Positions 6,773 through 14,768 of a stretch of DNA of 35,871 bases are shown piece after piece. A program made the position numbers and the translations under genes. Position 1 is the first letter of the stretch. Each line of letters opens with the position of its first letter. The notes beneath the pieces are model-generated. The model ran no database searches. It was not told the DNA's origin and worked only from the letters and a program-made list of their open reading frames with translations. Source of the stretch: an uncultured Eubacteriales bacterium. GTDB taxonomy: Bacteria > Bacillota > Clostridia > Oscillospirales > Oscillospiraceae. The DNA is taken from the NCBI GenBank assembly GCA_900547745.1, contig URHT01000018.1, forward strand, positions 1-35,871, given 5' to 3'.

Positions 6773-8128
6773 TTACAGGGCGAGATAGGCGCGGCACTTG
6801 GCGTCGGCCTCGCGGGCCAGCGCTTCCTCGTCCACGGTGACGAGGCGGCCGCCCTCCACGGTGACGCGGCCCTGCACCACGGTGCAGTCAACGGGGCCGC
6901 GGACGCCTACGGTGCCCAGCACCGAGCCGGCGTCGCAGCCGCAGCCCACCAGCTCCAGCCGGCGACTGTCGATCATAAAGAGGTCGGCGCACTTGCCCTC
7001 GGCCAGCTGGCCGATGTCGTCCCGGCCCAGCAGCCGGGCGCTGCCACGGGTGGCCATTTTCAGCACGTCGTAGCCGGTGGGGGCCTTGCGGCTGGCGGTC
7101 AGGCGGTGCAGCAGGAAGGCCACGCGCAGCTCCTCCAGCAGGCTGGAGCCGTCGTTGGAGGCGGAGCCGTCCACCGCCAGACCCACCGGCACACCCAGCG
7201 CCAGCATCTCCGGGATGCGGGCCACGCCGCTGGCGAGCTTCATGTTGCTGATGGGGCAGTGGGCCACGCCGGTGCCGGTCTGGGCCAGCAGGCGCAGCTC
7301 CTCATCGTTGAAGTGGATGCCGTGGGCAAACCAGACGTCGTTGCCGATCCAGCCCAGACGCTCCATGTAGGCCAGCGGGCGGACGCCCTCCCGCGCCAGC
7401 ATGAAGTTCTCCTCGTCCTTCGTCTCGCACAGGTGGGTGTGGAGGCGCACGCCGTACTGCCGGGCCAGAATGGCGCTTTCCCGCAGGAGGTCGGCGGACA
7501 CGGAGAAGGGGGAGCAGGGGGCCAGCGCCACGCGGTGCATGGCGCCGTAGGACGGGTCGTGGTACGTCTCAATGGCGTGGACGCTGTCGCGCAGGATCTC
7601 GTCCACAGTCTGCACCACGCTGTCCGGCGGCAGGCCGCCGTCCTTTTTGCTGAGATCCATGCTGCCCCGGCTGGCGTACATGCGGATGCCCAGCTCATCG
7701 GCGGCGGCAAACTGCGCGCCCAGCAGGTCGCCGCTGCCGGCGGGGAAAACGTAGTGGTGGTCGAAGCAGGTGGTACAGCCGTGCTTCATCAGCTCGCCCA
7801 TGCCGGTGAGACTGGACAGGCGGATCACATCGGCGTCCAGATTTTTCCAGATCTCGTACAGGGTGCGCAGCCAGTCGAACAGCTCCATGTTCTGCACCTG
7901 CGGCAGGTTGCGGGAGAATACCTGATAGAGGTGGTGGTGGGTGTTGACAAGGCCGGGGTAGCAGAACATGCGGCTGCCGTCGATGACGCGGCCTGCGGGG
8001 ATATCCAGACCGCAGCCGATGGTCTTGATGAAGCCGTCCTCGCAGTAGATATCGGCGTTTTGCAGGATGCGGTCACCGTCGTCGCAGGTGACCAGCTGAG
8101 CGATGTTCCGGATGAGCAGGGTGGACAT
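6773..8128 (-). CDS. 8-oxoguanine deaminase-like amidohydrolase
   Basis: This 451-aa metal-dependent deaminase of the ATZ/TRZ amidohydrolase superfamily most resembles the 8-oxoguanine deaminase / hydroxydechloroatrazine ethylaminohydrolase group; 8-oxoguanine deaminases release ammonia to give urate. Metal ligands are visible: NTHHHLYQ (HxH at about residues 64-66), HTHLCE (about 233-238), HGIHFNDEE (about 267-275) and the aspartate of DGSASND (about 317-323). DHHYVFPAG near 121-129 is typical of this subgroup. It is less similar to E. coli SsnA. The ATG at 8126-8128 has AAGGAGG. It lies downstream of the purine-type ABC transporter, separated only by a hairpin terminator. Substrate assignment is inference from family and context. 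Confidence 0.85.
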   Translation of the reverse strand: MSTLLIRNIAQLVTCDDGDRILQNADIYCEDGFIKTIGCGLDIPAGRVIDGSRMFCYPGLVNTHHHLYQVFSRNLPQVQNMELFDWLRTLYEIWKNLDADVIRLSSLTGMGELMKHGCTTCFDHHYVFPAGSGDLLGAQFAAADELGIRMYASRGSMDLSKKDGGLPPDSVVQTVDEILRDSVHAIETYHDPSYGAMHRVALAPCSPFSVSADLLRESAILARQYGVRLHTHLCETKDEENFMLAREGVRPLAYMERLGWIGNDVWFAHGIHFNDEELRLLAQTGTGVAHCPISNMKLASGVARIPEMLALGVPVGLAVDGSASNDGSSLLEELRVAFLLHRLTASRKAPTGYDVLKMATRGSARLLGRDDIGQLAEGKCADLFMIDSRRLELVGCGCDAGSVLGTVGVRGPVDCTVVQGRVTVEGGRLVTVDEEALAREADAKCRAYLAL

Positions 8129-8163
8129 GGCGGTTCCTCCTTGACAGATGTAAATGGGTAGAG

Positions 8164-8197
8164 AAAAAGAGCAGGCCGCAAGCGGCCTACTCTTTTT
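8164..8197 (-). terminator. Hairpin between transporter operon and amidohydrolase gene
   Basis: A 16-bp stem with one mismatch (8164-8179 with 8182-8197) and A/T flanks gives an intrinsic terminator in the leftward direction. Only 35 bp separate it from the amidohydrolase start codon and no good promoter is visible there, so that gene may depend on read-through. Confidence 0.8.
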
Positions 8198-8205
8198 GTG
8201 TGAAG

Positions 8206-9198
8206 TCAGCGTTCCTCGCGGAAGTAGGAGAGACCGAGGGACGCAGGGGGCTGATCCTCCCGCTTCTTGCGCAGGGACACGATGATCAGCACTACCAGAG
8301 TGATGACGTAGGGCAGCATCTTGTACAGCTCCTTCACGGCCATCTGGCCGCCGGTGGGCAGGTACATGTTGATGATGTACAGGCCGCCGAACAGGATGGA
8401 GGCGAGGATGCTGACGTTGGGACGCCAGATGGTGAAGATGACCAGCGCGATGGCCAGCCAGCCGCGGTCGCCGAAGGCGTTGTTCGACCAGACGCCGTTG
8501 GCGTAGTCCATGACGTAGTACAGACCGCCGAGGCCCGCGATCATGGAGCCGATGCAGGTGGCCAGATACTTGTAGCGGGTGACGTCGATGCCGGCGGCGT
8601 CGGCGGTGGAAGCGCTCTCGCCCACGGCGCGCAGGTGCAGGCCGGGACGGGTGCGGTTCAGGAAGTAGGACGAGCCCAGCGCCACCAGAATGGCCACATA
8701 GGCCAGGAAGCCGTAGGACAGGAACAGCTGGCCGAACCAGCCGGTGCTGTGGGCGCCGGGCAGGGTGGTCTTGAAGAACACACTGGTGCTGGACAGGGCG
8801 ATGGAGGGCACCTCGCTGCCGGTGAGCTTGATGAGGGAGCCGCCGAAGAAGTTGCCCACGCCCACGCCGAAGGTGGTCATGGCCAGACCGGTGACGTTCT
8901 GGTTGGCCCGGAGGGTCACGGTCAGGAAGCAGTACACCAGACCCATCAGCAGGGAGCCCAGCAGGGAGCACAGGATGGGGATCATCACGGCCAGAAAGCC
9001 GTTGAGATCGCCGCCGGCGGCCTGCTCGTAGAAGAACGAGCCGATAACGCCGCTGATGGCGCCCACATACATGATGCCGGGGATACCGAGGTTCAGGTTA
9101 CCGGATTTTTCCGTCAGGATCTCGCCGGTGCTGCCGTACAGCAGGGGGATACCCTGCATGACCGCACGGGGGAAGAAAGATACAAAGTCAAAGCCCAT
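8206..9198 (-). CDS. BMP-type nucleoside/purine ABC transporter permease (second subunit)
   Basis: This 330-aa membrane protein belongs to the branched-chain-type permease family used by BMP (basic membrane protein) nucleoside transporters (NupQ/YufQ-like). A TEKSGNLNLGIPGIMYVGA segment near residues 29-47 and HLRAVGESASTADAAGIDV near 188-206 (the cytoplasmic coupling-helix region) are typical; eight to ten hydrophobic segments are expected. The ATG at 9196-9198 follows the stop of the other permease by 3 bp, and GGAGG lies within the end of that gene. It pairs with the 363-aa permease, the double ATPase and the lipoprotein encoded upstream. Confidence 0.92.
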   Translation of the reverse strand: MGFDFVSFFPRAVMQGIPLLYGSTGEILTEKSGNLNLGIPGIMYVGAISGVIGSFFYEQAAGGDLNGFLAVMIPILCSLLGSLLMGLVYCFLTVTLRANQNVTGLAMTTFGVGVGNFFGGSLIKLTGSEVPSIALSSTSVFFKTTLPGAHSTGWFGQLFLSYGFLAYVAILVALGSSYFLNRTRPGLHLRAVGESASTADAAGIDVTRYKYLATCIGSMIAGLGGLYYVMDYANGVWSNNAFGDRGWLAIALVIFTIWRPNVSILASILFGGLYIINMYLPTGGQMAVKELYKMLPYVITLVVLIIVSLRKKREDQPPASLGLSYFREER

Positions 9199-9201
9199 CC
9201 G

Positions 9202-10293
9202 TTACGCCTCCTTTTTGCTGCTCTTACGCAGAGTGACCTTGTAGGTGATGAAGAACTCGGTAGCAATGATGAAGAACAGGATGATACCGGTCAGAATGTC
9301 GGCAAAGGAGTGGTTCAGGCTCAGGGCGCTGGCCACCTCGCTGGCACCGCGATCCATGGTCACCAGCAGCAGGGAGGCGGCGATCATGACGAAGGGGTTG
9401 AACTTGGACATCCAGGACACCATGACGGCGGTGAAGCCGCGGCTGTCCACGATGGTAGTGGTCAGGGTATGGTCGATGCCGGCGGTCATCATGAAGCCCA
9501 TCAGGGCGCACAGGGCGCCGGAGAGCACCATGGTACGGATGATGACGCGATCCACCTTGATGCCGGCGTAGCTGGCGGTGCGCTGGCTCTCGCCCACCAC
9601 GGCGATCTCGTAGCCGTGCTTGCTGTAGCTCAGGTACACATACATGAAAACGGTCATCAACGCCACAACGATGATGGGCAGCAGGTAGGCGTTGCCGATC
9701 TCGGGCAGCCAGCCGGCGCGGGTGGACTGATTGATGATGCCGATCTTACCGGCACCCTTGGGCACCTCCCAGACGATGATGAAGTAGGAGGCCAGCTGCA
9801 TGGCGATATAGTTCATCATCAGGGTGAACAGCGTCTCGTTGGTGTTCCATCTGGCCTTGAAGAAGGCGGGCAGGAAGCCCCACAGGGCGCCGGCCAGCAG
9901 GGCGGCCACCAGAGAGATGAGGATCAGCACGGGGGTGGATACCTTGCCGCCCAGCAGGATCATGCAGGTGGTGGTGGCCAGACAGCCGATCAGGGTCTGC
10001 CCCTCGGCGCCGATGTTCCAGAAGCGCATCTTGAAGGCGGGGGTCACGGCCAGAGAGATGCCCAGCAGCACGGCCGTGTTGCGGAAGGTGACGCCGATAC
10101 GGCGGGAAGAGCCGAAGGCGCCGTCCAGAATAGTGCCGTAGACGCTGAGGGGGTTCTGGCTCGTCAGCAGGGTGGTGATGAGGCCACAGAACACCAGCGC
10201 CAGCAGGATGACGCCGACGCGGATGGCCAGTGCCTTGGGCAGAGGCAGCGCATCGCGCTTGGAAATGTGAAAGAGCGATCCTTTTTTATTCAT
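9202..10293 (-). CDS. BMP-type nucleoside/purine ABC transporter permease (first subunit)
   Basis: This 363-aa permease of the NupP/YufP type has a short positively charged cytoplasmic N terminus (to about residue 18), then a first membrane helix (about 20-45) and multiple further helices. NTNETLFTLMMNYIAMQ near 150-166 and EIAVVGESQRTASYAGIKV near 229-247 are conserved family segments; the latter is the ATPase-contact loop. The start overlaps the ATPase stop by 8 bp, so the genes are translationally coupled. The family takes up purine nucleosides or bases; position beside an 8-oxoguanine deaminase-like enzyme supports a purine substrate (inference). Confidence 0.92.
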   Translation of the reverse strand: MNKKGSLFHISKRDALPLPKALAIRVGVILLALVFCGLITTLLTSQNPLSVYGTILDGAFGSSRRIGVTFRNTAVLLGISLAVTPAFKMRFWNIGAEGQTLIGCLATTTCMILLGGKVSTPVLILISLVAALLAGALWGFLPAFFKARWNTNETLFTLMMNYIAMQLASYFIIVWEVPKGAGKIGIINQSTRAGWLPEIGNAYLLPIIVVALMTVFMYVYLSYSKHGYEIAVVGESQRTASYAGIKVDRVIIRTMVLSGALCALMGFMMTAGIDHTLTTTIVDSRGFTAVMVSWMSKFNPFVMIAASLLLVTMDRGASEVASALSLNHSFADILTGIILFFIIATEFFITYKVTLRKSSKKEA

Positions 10294-11827
10294 CTGCCTT
10301 GCCTCCTCCCATGCGGGTCATCAGTGCGCCCACTTCCATCTTATTGGTGGTGCGTCCGTCCACAACGCCGGACACCTGACCGCCGCAGAGCACCACGATA
10401 CGGTCGCACAGCTCCAGCAGCACGTCCAGATCCTCGCCGACGTAGACAACGGCGACGCCCTTCATTTTCTGCTCCGTCAGCAGGTTGTAAATGGTGTAAG
10501 AGGTGTTGATATCCAGACCGCGGACGGCGTAGGCCGTCATCAGAACGGCGGGCTCCTGCGCGATCTCGCGGCCCACCAGAACCTTCTGCACGTTGCCGCC
10601 GGACATACGGCGGACGGGGAAGCTGGTGCTGGGGGTGACGACCTCCAGCTCCTGCCAGATGCGCTGGGCCAGCGCCTCGGGGTTCTTGCGGTCCAGGAAG
10701 ATGCTGTGGCCCTTGCGCCAGGAGCGCAGCATCATATTGCCGGTCATGCCCATGGAACCCACCAGACCCATGCCCAGACGATCCTCGGGCACGAAGGACA
10801 TGGCGATGCCGGCCTTGCGGATATCCATGGGATCCTTGCCCACCAGCTCCTGCGGCGCGCCGCCGTCGGGGGCGTAGTAGGTGACGGAGCCGGAGGCGAT
10901 GGGGTACAGGCCCGCGATGGACTCCAGCAGCTCACGCTGGCCGGAGCCGGCCACGCCGGCCACGCCCAGTACCTCTCCGGAGCGGATCTCGAAGCTGACG
11001 TTGTCCAGACGCTTGACGCCCAGCTCGTCGAACACGGTGAGGCCCTCCAGCTTCAGACGGGTGGCCACGTTCTGGGGCTCGGGACGGTCGATGTTCAGCG
11101 ACACGCTGCGGCCCACCATCATGTCCGTCAGGGACTGCTGGTCGGCGTCCTTGGTCTGCACGTCGCCGATGTACTCGCCCTTGCGGAGCACGGCCACGCG
11201 GTCGGACACGTCCAGTACCTCGTGGAGCTTGTGGGTGATGATGATAAGGGACTTGCCGTCGGCCTTCATGTTGCGCATGACGGCGAACAGCTTGTCCGTC
11301 TCCTGCGGGGTCAGCACGGCGGTGGGCTCATCCAGAATGAGGATGTCGGCGCCGCGGTACAGCACTTTGACGATCTCGACGGTCTGCTTCTGAGAAACGG
11401 ACATGTCGTAGATCTTCATGTCGGGGTCGATGTCAAACCCGTAGCGGTCGCAGATTTCCTGCACCTTTTTACGGGCGTTGGCCAGATCCAGCTTGCCCTC
11501 CAGACCCAGAATGATGTTCTCCGTGGCGGTGAACAGGTCGACCAGCTTGAAGTGCTGGTGGATCATGCCGATACCGAGGTCGAAGGCATCCTTGGGAGAT
11601 GCGATGGTCACAGGCTGGTCGTGGATGTAGATCTGTCCCTCATCGGGGAAGTAGATGCCGGAGAGCATGTTCATCAGCGTGGTCTTGCCGCTGCCATTTT
11701 CACCCAGCAGGGACAGGATCTCGCCCTCGCGCAGCTCCATGTTGATGGCGTTGTTGGCCACCACGGAGCCAAACCGCTTGGTGATGTTCTCCATTTTGAT
11801 CGCGCATTTGTTTTCCAAGGCTGTCAT
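10286..11827 (-). CDS. BMP-type nucleoside/purine ABC transporter ATP-binding protein (double domain)
   Basis: About 513 aa with two fused nucleotide-binding domains, as in NupO/YufO and RbsA. Domain 1 has Walker A GENGSGKTT (about residues 47-55), a divergent signature SVSQKQTVE and Walker B ILILDEPTAVLTPQE. Domain 2 has a degenerate Walker A (AGVAGSGQRELLES), signature MSGGNVQK, and lacks the DE pair at Walker B (VLMTAYAVRGLDIN), which is normal for the second half in this family. The start is taken as the ATG at 11825-11827 so that the conserved AIKMENITKRFG follows within 11 residues; AAAGG directly abuts it, so a start at an internal ATG is possible. It is the first gene of the ATPase-permease-permease operon. 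Confidence 0.9.
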   Translation of the reverse strand: MTALENKCAIKMENITKRFGSVVANNAINMELREGEILSLLGENGSGKTTLMNMLSGIYFPDEGQIYIHDQPVTIASPKDAFDLGIGMIHQHFKLVDLFTATENIILGLEGKLDLANARKKVQEICDRYGFDIDPDMKIYDMSVSQKQTVEIVKVLYRGADILILDEPTAVLTPQETDKLFAVMRNMKADGKSLIIITHKLHEVLDVSDRVAVLRKGEYIGDVQTKDADQQSLTDMMVGRSVSLNIDRPEPQNVATRLKLEGLTVFDELGVKRLDNVSFEIRSGEVLGVAGVAGSGQRELLESIAGLYPIASGSVTYYAPDGGAPQELVGKDPMDIRKAGIAMSFVPEDRLGMGLVGSMGMTGNMMLRSWRKGHSIFLDRKNPEALAQRIWQELEVVTPSTSFPVRRMSGGNVQKVLVGREIAQEPAVLMTAYAVRGLDINTSYTIYNLLTEQKMKGVAVVYVGEDLDVLLELCDRIVVLCGGQVSGVVDGRTTNKMEVGALMTRMGGGKADE

Positions 11828-11894
11828 CCTTTCTTTCGTCGCAGAGGGCTGCAACACCTGGTAATGCATAAGGGTGTATAAACCCGTACGCGTC

Positions 11895-11923
11895 ATTTTA
11901 GCATATATGTCGAAGGTTGTAAA
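11895..11923 (-). promoter_or_regulatory. Promoter of the transporter ATPase-permease operon
   Basis: Read leftward: -35 TTTACA (11918-11923), 17-bp spacer ending in TGC, -10 TAAAAT (11895-11900). The TGC gives an extended -10. It lies about 68 bp upstream of the ATPase start, so these genes have a promoter separate from that of the lipoprotein gene. Confidence 0.8.
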
Positions 11924-12026
11924 TCAAAAACAGCAAAAAAATTGTAAGGTACATACAAAGAATGTGAGGTTACACAAGAATAACTTGTTCCCTTTGTGGA
12001 ATTCGTCAAAAGCCTTGTGGGATAAG

Positions 12027-12058
12027 GAGAAAAGGTGGGCTGCTTTCGCAGCCCACCT
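12027..12058 (-). terminator. Terminator of the BMP lipoprotein gene
   Basis: An 11-bp perfect stem AGGTGGGCTGC/GCAGCCCACCT (12033-12043 with 12048-12058, loop TTTC) is followed leftward by TTTTCTCC. It separates the abundant binding-protein transcript from the ATPase-permease operon. Confidence 0.88.
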
Positions 12059-12094
12059 CGTCGTGGTGCGGGATATTGTCCTTTCGGGACGGTG

Positions 12095-13381
12095 TTACAT
12101 GGCGGTGTTCAGCAGCTCAATGCCGTCGATCTGCAGATCGAAGTAAGGAGCGGAGCGCTTCTCGGACTCGGAGAAGTAACCGTCGTGAACGACCTCGGTA
12201 TCACCGGTATAGGCCTCGTCGGTATCGACGTCAGCCAGATAGGAGGTGATGTGACCGTCAGCATCGACCTTCAGGAAGTCGACCTTGAAAGTGTTCATGG
12301 TGTCGTCGGCTCTGGTGGTGAAGGTGCTCACGTCGAAGACGTGGAGCTCACCGTTCTCCAGCTTGGTGGTGGCCGCGGCAATGGCCTCGGCGGTACCGGC
12401 AGCGGCGACGTCAGTGTTCAGCTCTTCCAGAACCACGGAGCCGGTGGCCAGAGTGCCGGTCCAGTCGGTAGCGATCTCGGTGCCGTCCATGACAGCCTTG
12501 ATGGCGTACTCATAGTAGGGGGCCCAGTCGATACGGGAGGAGATGATGTAGGTGTCGGCACCGACATTCTTGGTGGAGCCGTTGTAGGAGACGTTGGGAA
12601 CGCCGGCGTTCTGGCAGGCGGTAGGAGCACCGTAGGAGTCGGCGTGCTGGCTGATCAGCTTGCAGCCGCGGTCGATCAGCAGCTCGGCGCCGGTCTTCTC
12701 CAGAGTCTCATCGTACCAGCTGCCGGTGAAGGTCACTTCCATGGTGACGGTGGGGCAGACGGAGCGGGCGCCCAGGAAGAAGGAGGTGTAGCCGGAGACC
12801 ACCTCGGCGTAGGTGAAGGCGCCGACATAGCCAATCTTGGCTTCCTCAGCGGTGAACTTACCGGCCTCGATCATCTCGTTCAGCTTCATACCGGCAGCGA
12901 TACCGGCCAGATAGCGGCCCTCGTAGATGGAGGCAAAAGCGTTGTGGTAGTTGGCCAGACCCTCGGTGTGAGCGCGGGTGCCGGTGCTGTGGCAGAACTG
13001 GACATCGGGGTTCTCCTTGGCGGCGTCGATCATGTAAGGCTCATGACCGAAGCTGTCGGCGAAGATGATGTTGCAGCCCTTGTCCACCATGTCCATGGCG
13101 GTCTCGTAGCACTCCTGACCCTCGGGGACATTGGTCTTCAGGATGTAGTTATCCTCGGTCAGACCCAGGTCGGCGATGGCCTTCTTGGCAGCGTTGATGA
13201 AGTTGAGGTCGTAGGTGGAGTTCTCATCGTGCAGGGTGATGAAGCCCACCTTGATGGAAGCAGTCTGCTGCTGTTCGCCGTCATCGGGGACATCGGGCGC
13301 GTCAGGCTGCTTCTGCTCACCGCAGGCCACCAGGCTCAGAGCCATGACCAGAGCGATGATCAGTGCAAGGAACTTTTTCAT
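12095..13381 (-). CDS. BMP-family purine/nucleoside-binding lipoprotein
   Basis: This 428-aa extracytoplasmic substrate-binding lipoprotein has a basic start (MKK), a hydrophobic core and lipobox LVAC with the lipidated cysteine at residue 20. A low-complexity linker (about 21-40, Asp/Gln/Pro-rich) precedes a mature domain with BMP hallmarks: KVGFITLHDENSTYDLNF near 45-62, CNIIFADSFGHE near 103-114, and VGAFTYAEVVSGYTSFFLGA near 175-194. BMP (PnrA/Med-like) proteins bind purine nucleosides or related ligands. The ATG has AAAGGAGG. It has its own promoter and terminator, consistent with excess binding protein over membrane subunits. The signal peptide is nearly identical in design to that of the amino-acid-binding lipoprotein at 28873-29724. 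Confidence 0.93.
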   Translation of the reverse strand: MKKFLALIIALVMALSLVACGEQKQPDAPDVPDDGEQQQTASIKVGFITLHDENSTYDLNFINAAKKAIADLGLTEDNYILKTNVPEGQECYETAMDMVDKGCNIIFADSFGHEPYMIDAAKENPDVQFCHSTGTRAHTEGLANYHNAFASIYEGRYLAGIAAGMKLNEMIEAGKFTAEEAKIGYVGAFTYAEVVSGYTSFFLGARSVCPTVTMEVTFTGSWYDETLEKTGAELLIDRGCKLISQHADSYGAPTACQNAGVPNVSYNGSTKNVGADTYIISSRIDWAPYYEYAIKAVMDGTEIATDWTGTLATGSVVLEELNTDVAAAGTAEAIAAATTKLENGELHVFDVSTFTTRADDTMNTFKVDFLKVDADGHITSYLADVDTDEAYTGDTEVVHDGYFSESEKRSAPYFDLQIDGIELLNTAM

Positions 13382-13387
13382 TCTTGT

Positions 13388-13487
13388 TTTCCTCCTTTAA
13401 ATATGTGACATGCGGCTGAAGGTAAGGGTAAATTTACCGCACGCCTGAATAACGGGGGCCGACCCCGGCATTCACATCCGACAGGAT
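13388..13487 (-). promoter_or_regulatory. Structured 5' leader of the BMP lipoprotein mRNA
   Basis: The roughly 105-nt leader between the promoter and the ribosome-binding site can fold into consecutive stem-loops when read leftward: CATCC/GGATG at the start; TGAAT/ATTCA enclosing CGGGG/CCCCG with a small internal loop; and TGCGG/CCGCA enclosing a perfect 12-base palindrome (13427-13438). No known purine-riboswitch core could be recognised by eye. It could be an RNA element or simply a stabilising leader. Confidence 0.45.
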
Positions 13488-13493
13488 GGCAGT

Positions 13494-13522
13494 ATTATAC
13501 AGGAAAGTGCTTCGGATTTCAA
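13494..13522 (-). promoter_or_regulatory. Promoter of the BMP lipoprotein gene
   Basis: Read leftward: -35 TTGAAA (13517-13522), 17-bp spacer ending in TG, consensus -10 TATAAT (13494-13499). This strong promoter lies about 113 bp before the start codon. Confidence 0.88.
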
Positions 13523-13540
13523 CTAAAAATGTGTGCTATA

Positions 13541-13571
13541 AGAAAAACTTTTGTTTGGCATAAAGGCCAAA
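13541..13571 (-). terminator. Probable terminator downstream of arcC
   Basis: Stem TTTGGC/GCCAAA (13554-13559 with 13566-13571, 6-base loop), followed leftward by CAAAAGTTTTTC. The stem is short, so termination may be partial. It sits about 170 bp beyond arcC, after the duplicated arcC end. Confidence 0.5.
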
Positions 13572-13588
13572 TCGACTGTGGGAGAAGC

Positions 13589-13628
13589 GTTACTGATGCA
13601 CGCGGGTACCCGTCTTGCCCTCGATGCC
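13589..13628 (-). repeat. 40-bp duplicate of the arcC 3' end (distal copy)
   Basis: This 40-bp stretch is identical to 13737-13776, which encodes the last residues and stop of arcC. It lies 108 bp further downstream in the direction of arcC and has no open gene attached. The intervening DNA (13629-13736) has two perfect hairpins overlapping its left part, at 13627-13645 (8-bp stem) and 13648-13662 (6-bp stem). Confidence 0.9.
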
Positions 13629-13736
13629 AGCGGCGGCGCCGCTGGCGCTTCGCTGCGCGAAGGCCCATGATCGGATGGCGGACGGCCATCGAGGGCGGGA
13701 AAGCGCGGCAGCGCGGGGCAGACAGGGGGGCAGCGG

Positions 13737-13776
13737 GTTACTGATGCACGCGGGTACCCGTCTTGCCCTCGATGCC
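13737..13776 (-). repeat. 40-bp repeat, copy inside the arcC 3' end
   Basis: Functional copy of the repeat above, covering the arcC stop codon and the codons for its C-terminal residues GIEGKTGTRVHQ. Every base matches the distal copy when read by eye. Confidence 0.9.
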
Positions 13777-14673
13777 GTCCCTGGCCTTCTCCAGCAGGGT
13801 GATGAGGGCGGTGCGGCCGGGCTTGGACTCGGCGAACTTCACGGCGGCCTGCACCTTGGGCAGCATGGAGCCCTTGGCGAACTGGTTCTCCTCCATATAC
13901 CTGTACGCCTCGGCGGGGGTCAGGTCGTCCAGACCCTTCTGGTCAGGCTTGTTGAAGTTGATGGCCACCTTCTCCACGGCGGTGAGGATGATGAGCATGT
14001 CGGCATCCAGCAGCTCGGCCAGCAGCTCGCTGCCGAAGTCCTTGTCGATGACGGCGGGGGTGCCGGACAGCCTGCCGTCCTTGCGGATGACGGGGATGCC
14101 GCCGCCGCCCACGGCGATGACCACATGGCCGGCGTCCACCAGCGCCTTGATGGAGGCCTTCTCCACGATGTCAAAGGGCTTGGGGGAAGGGACGACCTGA
14201 CGGTAGCCGCGGCCGGCGTCCTCTACCATGGTGTAGCCCTTCTCGGCGGCGATGCGGTCGGCCGTCTCCTTGTCGTAGAAAGCGCCCACAGGCTTGGTGG
14301 GGTTCTGGAAGGCGGGGTCATCCTCAGACACCACGGTCTGGGTGACGATGGTGGCCACGGGCTTGTCCATGCCGCGGCTCATCAGCTCATTGCCGATGGC
14401 CTGCTGCAGGTGATAGCCGATGTAGCCCTCGGACATGGCGCCGCACTCGGGGAAGGGCATGTCGGCCTTGATGGCCTTGGCCTCGGCGGCGGTGCTGAGA
14501 CCCAGATTGATCATGCCCACCTGCGGGCCGTTGCCGTGGGCCACCACCACCTCGTTGCCGGCGGCGATGAGATCCACGATGGAACGGGCAGTCTCGGTGA
14601 CGAGCTGGAGCTGCTCGGCGGCGGTATTGCCCAGTGCGTTGCCGCCCAGAGCGATGACGATCCTCTTAGACAT
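13738..14673 (-). CDS. arcC: Carbamate kinase
   Basis: This 311-aa kinase transfers phosphate from carbamoyl phosphate to ADP, yielding ATP and carbamate (which decays to ammonia and CO2); it is the energy-conserving last step of fermentative carbamoyl pathways. The family start VIALGGNALG (about residues 6-15) and VVVAHGNGPQVG (about 42-53) bind the substrates; VIAVGGGGIPV (about 186-196) and the AVIDKDFGSELLA segment (about 209-221) complete the amino-acid-kinase fold. The ATG has a GAGGT Shine-Dalgarno sequence. It follows ygeW on the same strand, with a hairpin between them. Context says its carbamoyl phosphate comes from YgeW rather than ornithine carbamoyltransferase, as no arcA or arcB is present. 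Confidence 0.95.
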   Translation of the reverse strand: MSKRIVIALGGNALGNTAAEQLQLVTETARSIVDLIAAGNEVVVAHGNGPQVGMINLGLSTAAEAKAIKADMPFPECGAMSEGYIGYHLQQAIGNELMSRGMDKPVATIVTQTVVSEDDPAFQNPTKPVGAFYDKETADRIAAEKGYTMVEDAGRGYRQVVPSPKPFDIVEKASIKALVDAGHVVIAVGGGGIPVIRKDGRLSGTPAVIDKDFGSELLAELLDADMLIILTAVEKVAINFNKPDQKGLDDLTPAEAYRYMEENQFAKGSMLPKVQAAVKFAESKPGRTALITLLEKARDGIEGKTGTRVHQ

Positions 14674-14713
14674 AGTGATATACCTCGTTTTGAATGAAAA
14701 TGTAATGTGAGTG

Positions 14714-14750
14714 AATACAAAACAACAGCGGCGGCGATGCCGCCGCTGTT
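14714..14750 (-). terminator. Hairpin between ygeW and arcC
   Basis: A perfect 12-bp stem AACAGCGGCGGC/GCCGCCGCTGTT (14724-14735 with 14739-14750, loop GAT), followed leftward by TTTTGTATTC. It could terminate ygeW transcripts partly and set a lower level for arcC, or protect the ygeW mRNA end. No clear promoter is seen between it and arcC. Confidence 0.7.
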
Positions 14751-14768
14751 GCGGGTGGTGTATTTATT

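Noticed and set aside
8200..10509. A very long open frame on the + strand opposite the transporter permease genes
   Set aside because: It is the GC-rich antisense shadow of two clear permease genes, rich in His/Gly/Gln low-complexity sequence, with no ribosome-binding site or recognisable domain. Similar long antisense frames at 15990-17525, 24986-27214 and 31149-33350 were rejected for the same reason.
12095..13522. A classical guanine/adenine riboswitch upstream of the purine lipoprotein gene
   Set aside because: The leader folds, but the conserved purine-riboswitch core sequences were not found by eye; it is reported only as an unidentified structured leader.
13589..13776. CRISPR array or insertion-sequence ends from the repeated 40-mer
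   Set aside because: There are only two copies, one inside the arcC coding end, with no regular spacing, cas genes, transposase or terminal inverted repeats.
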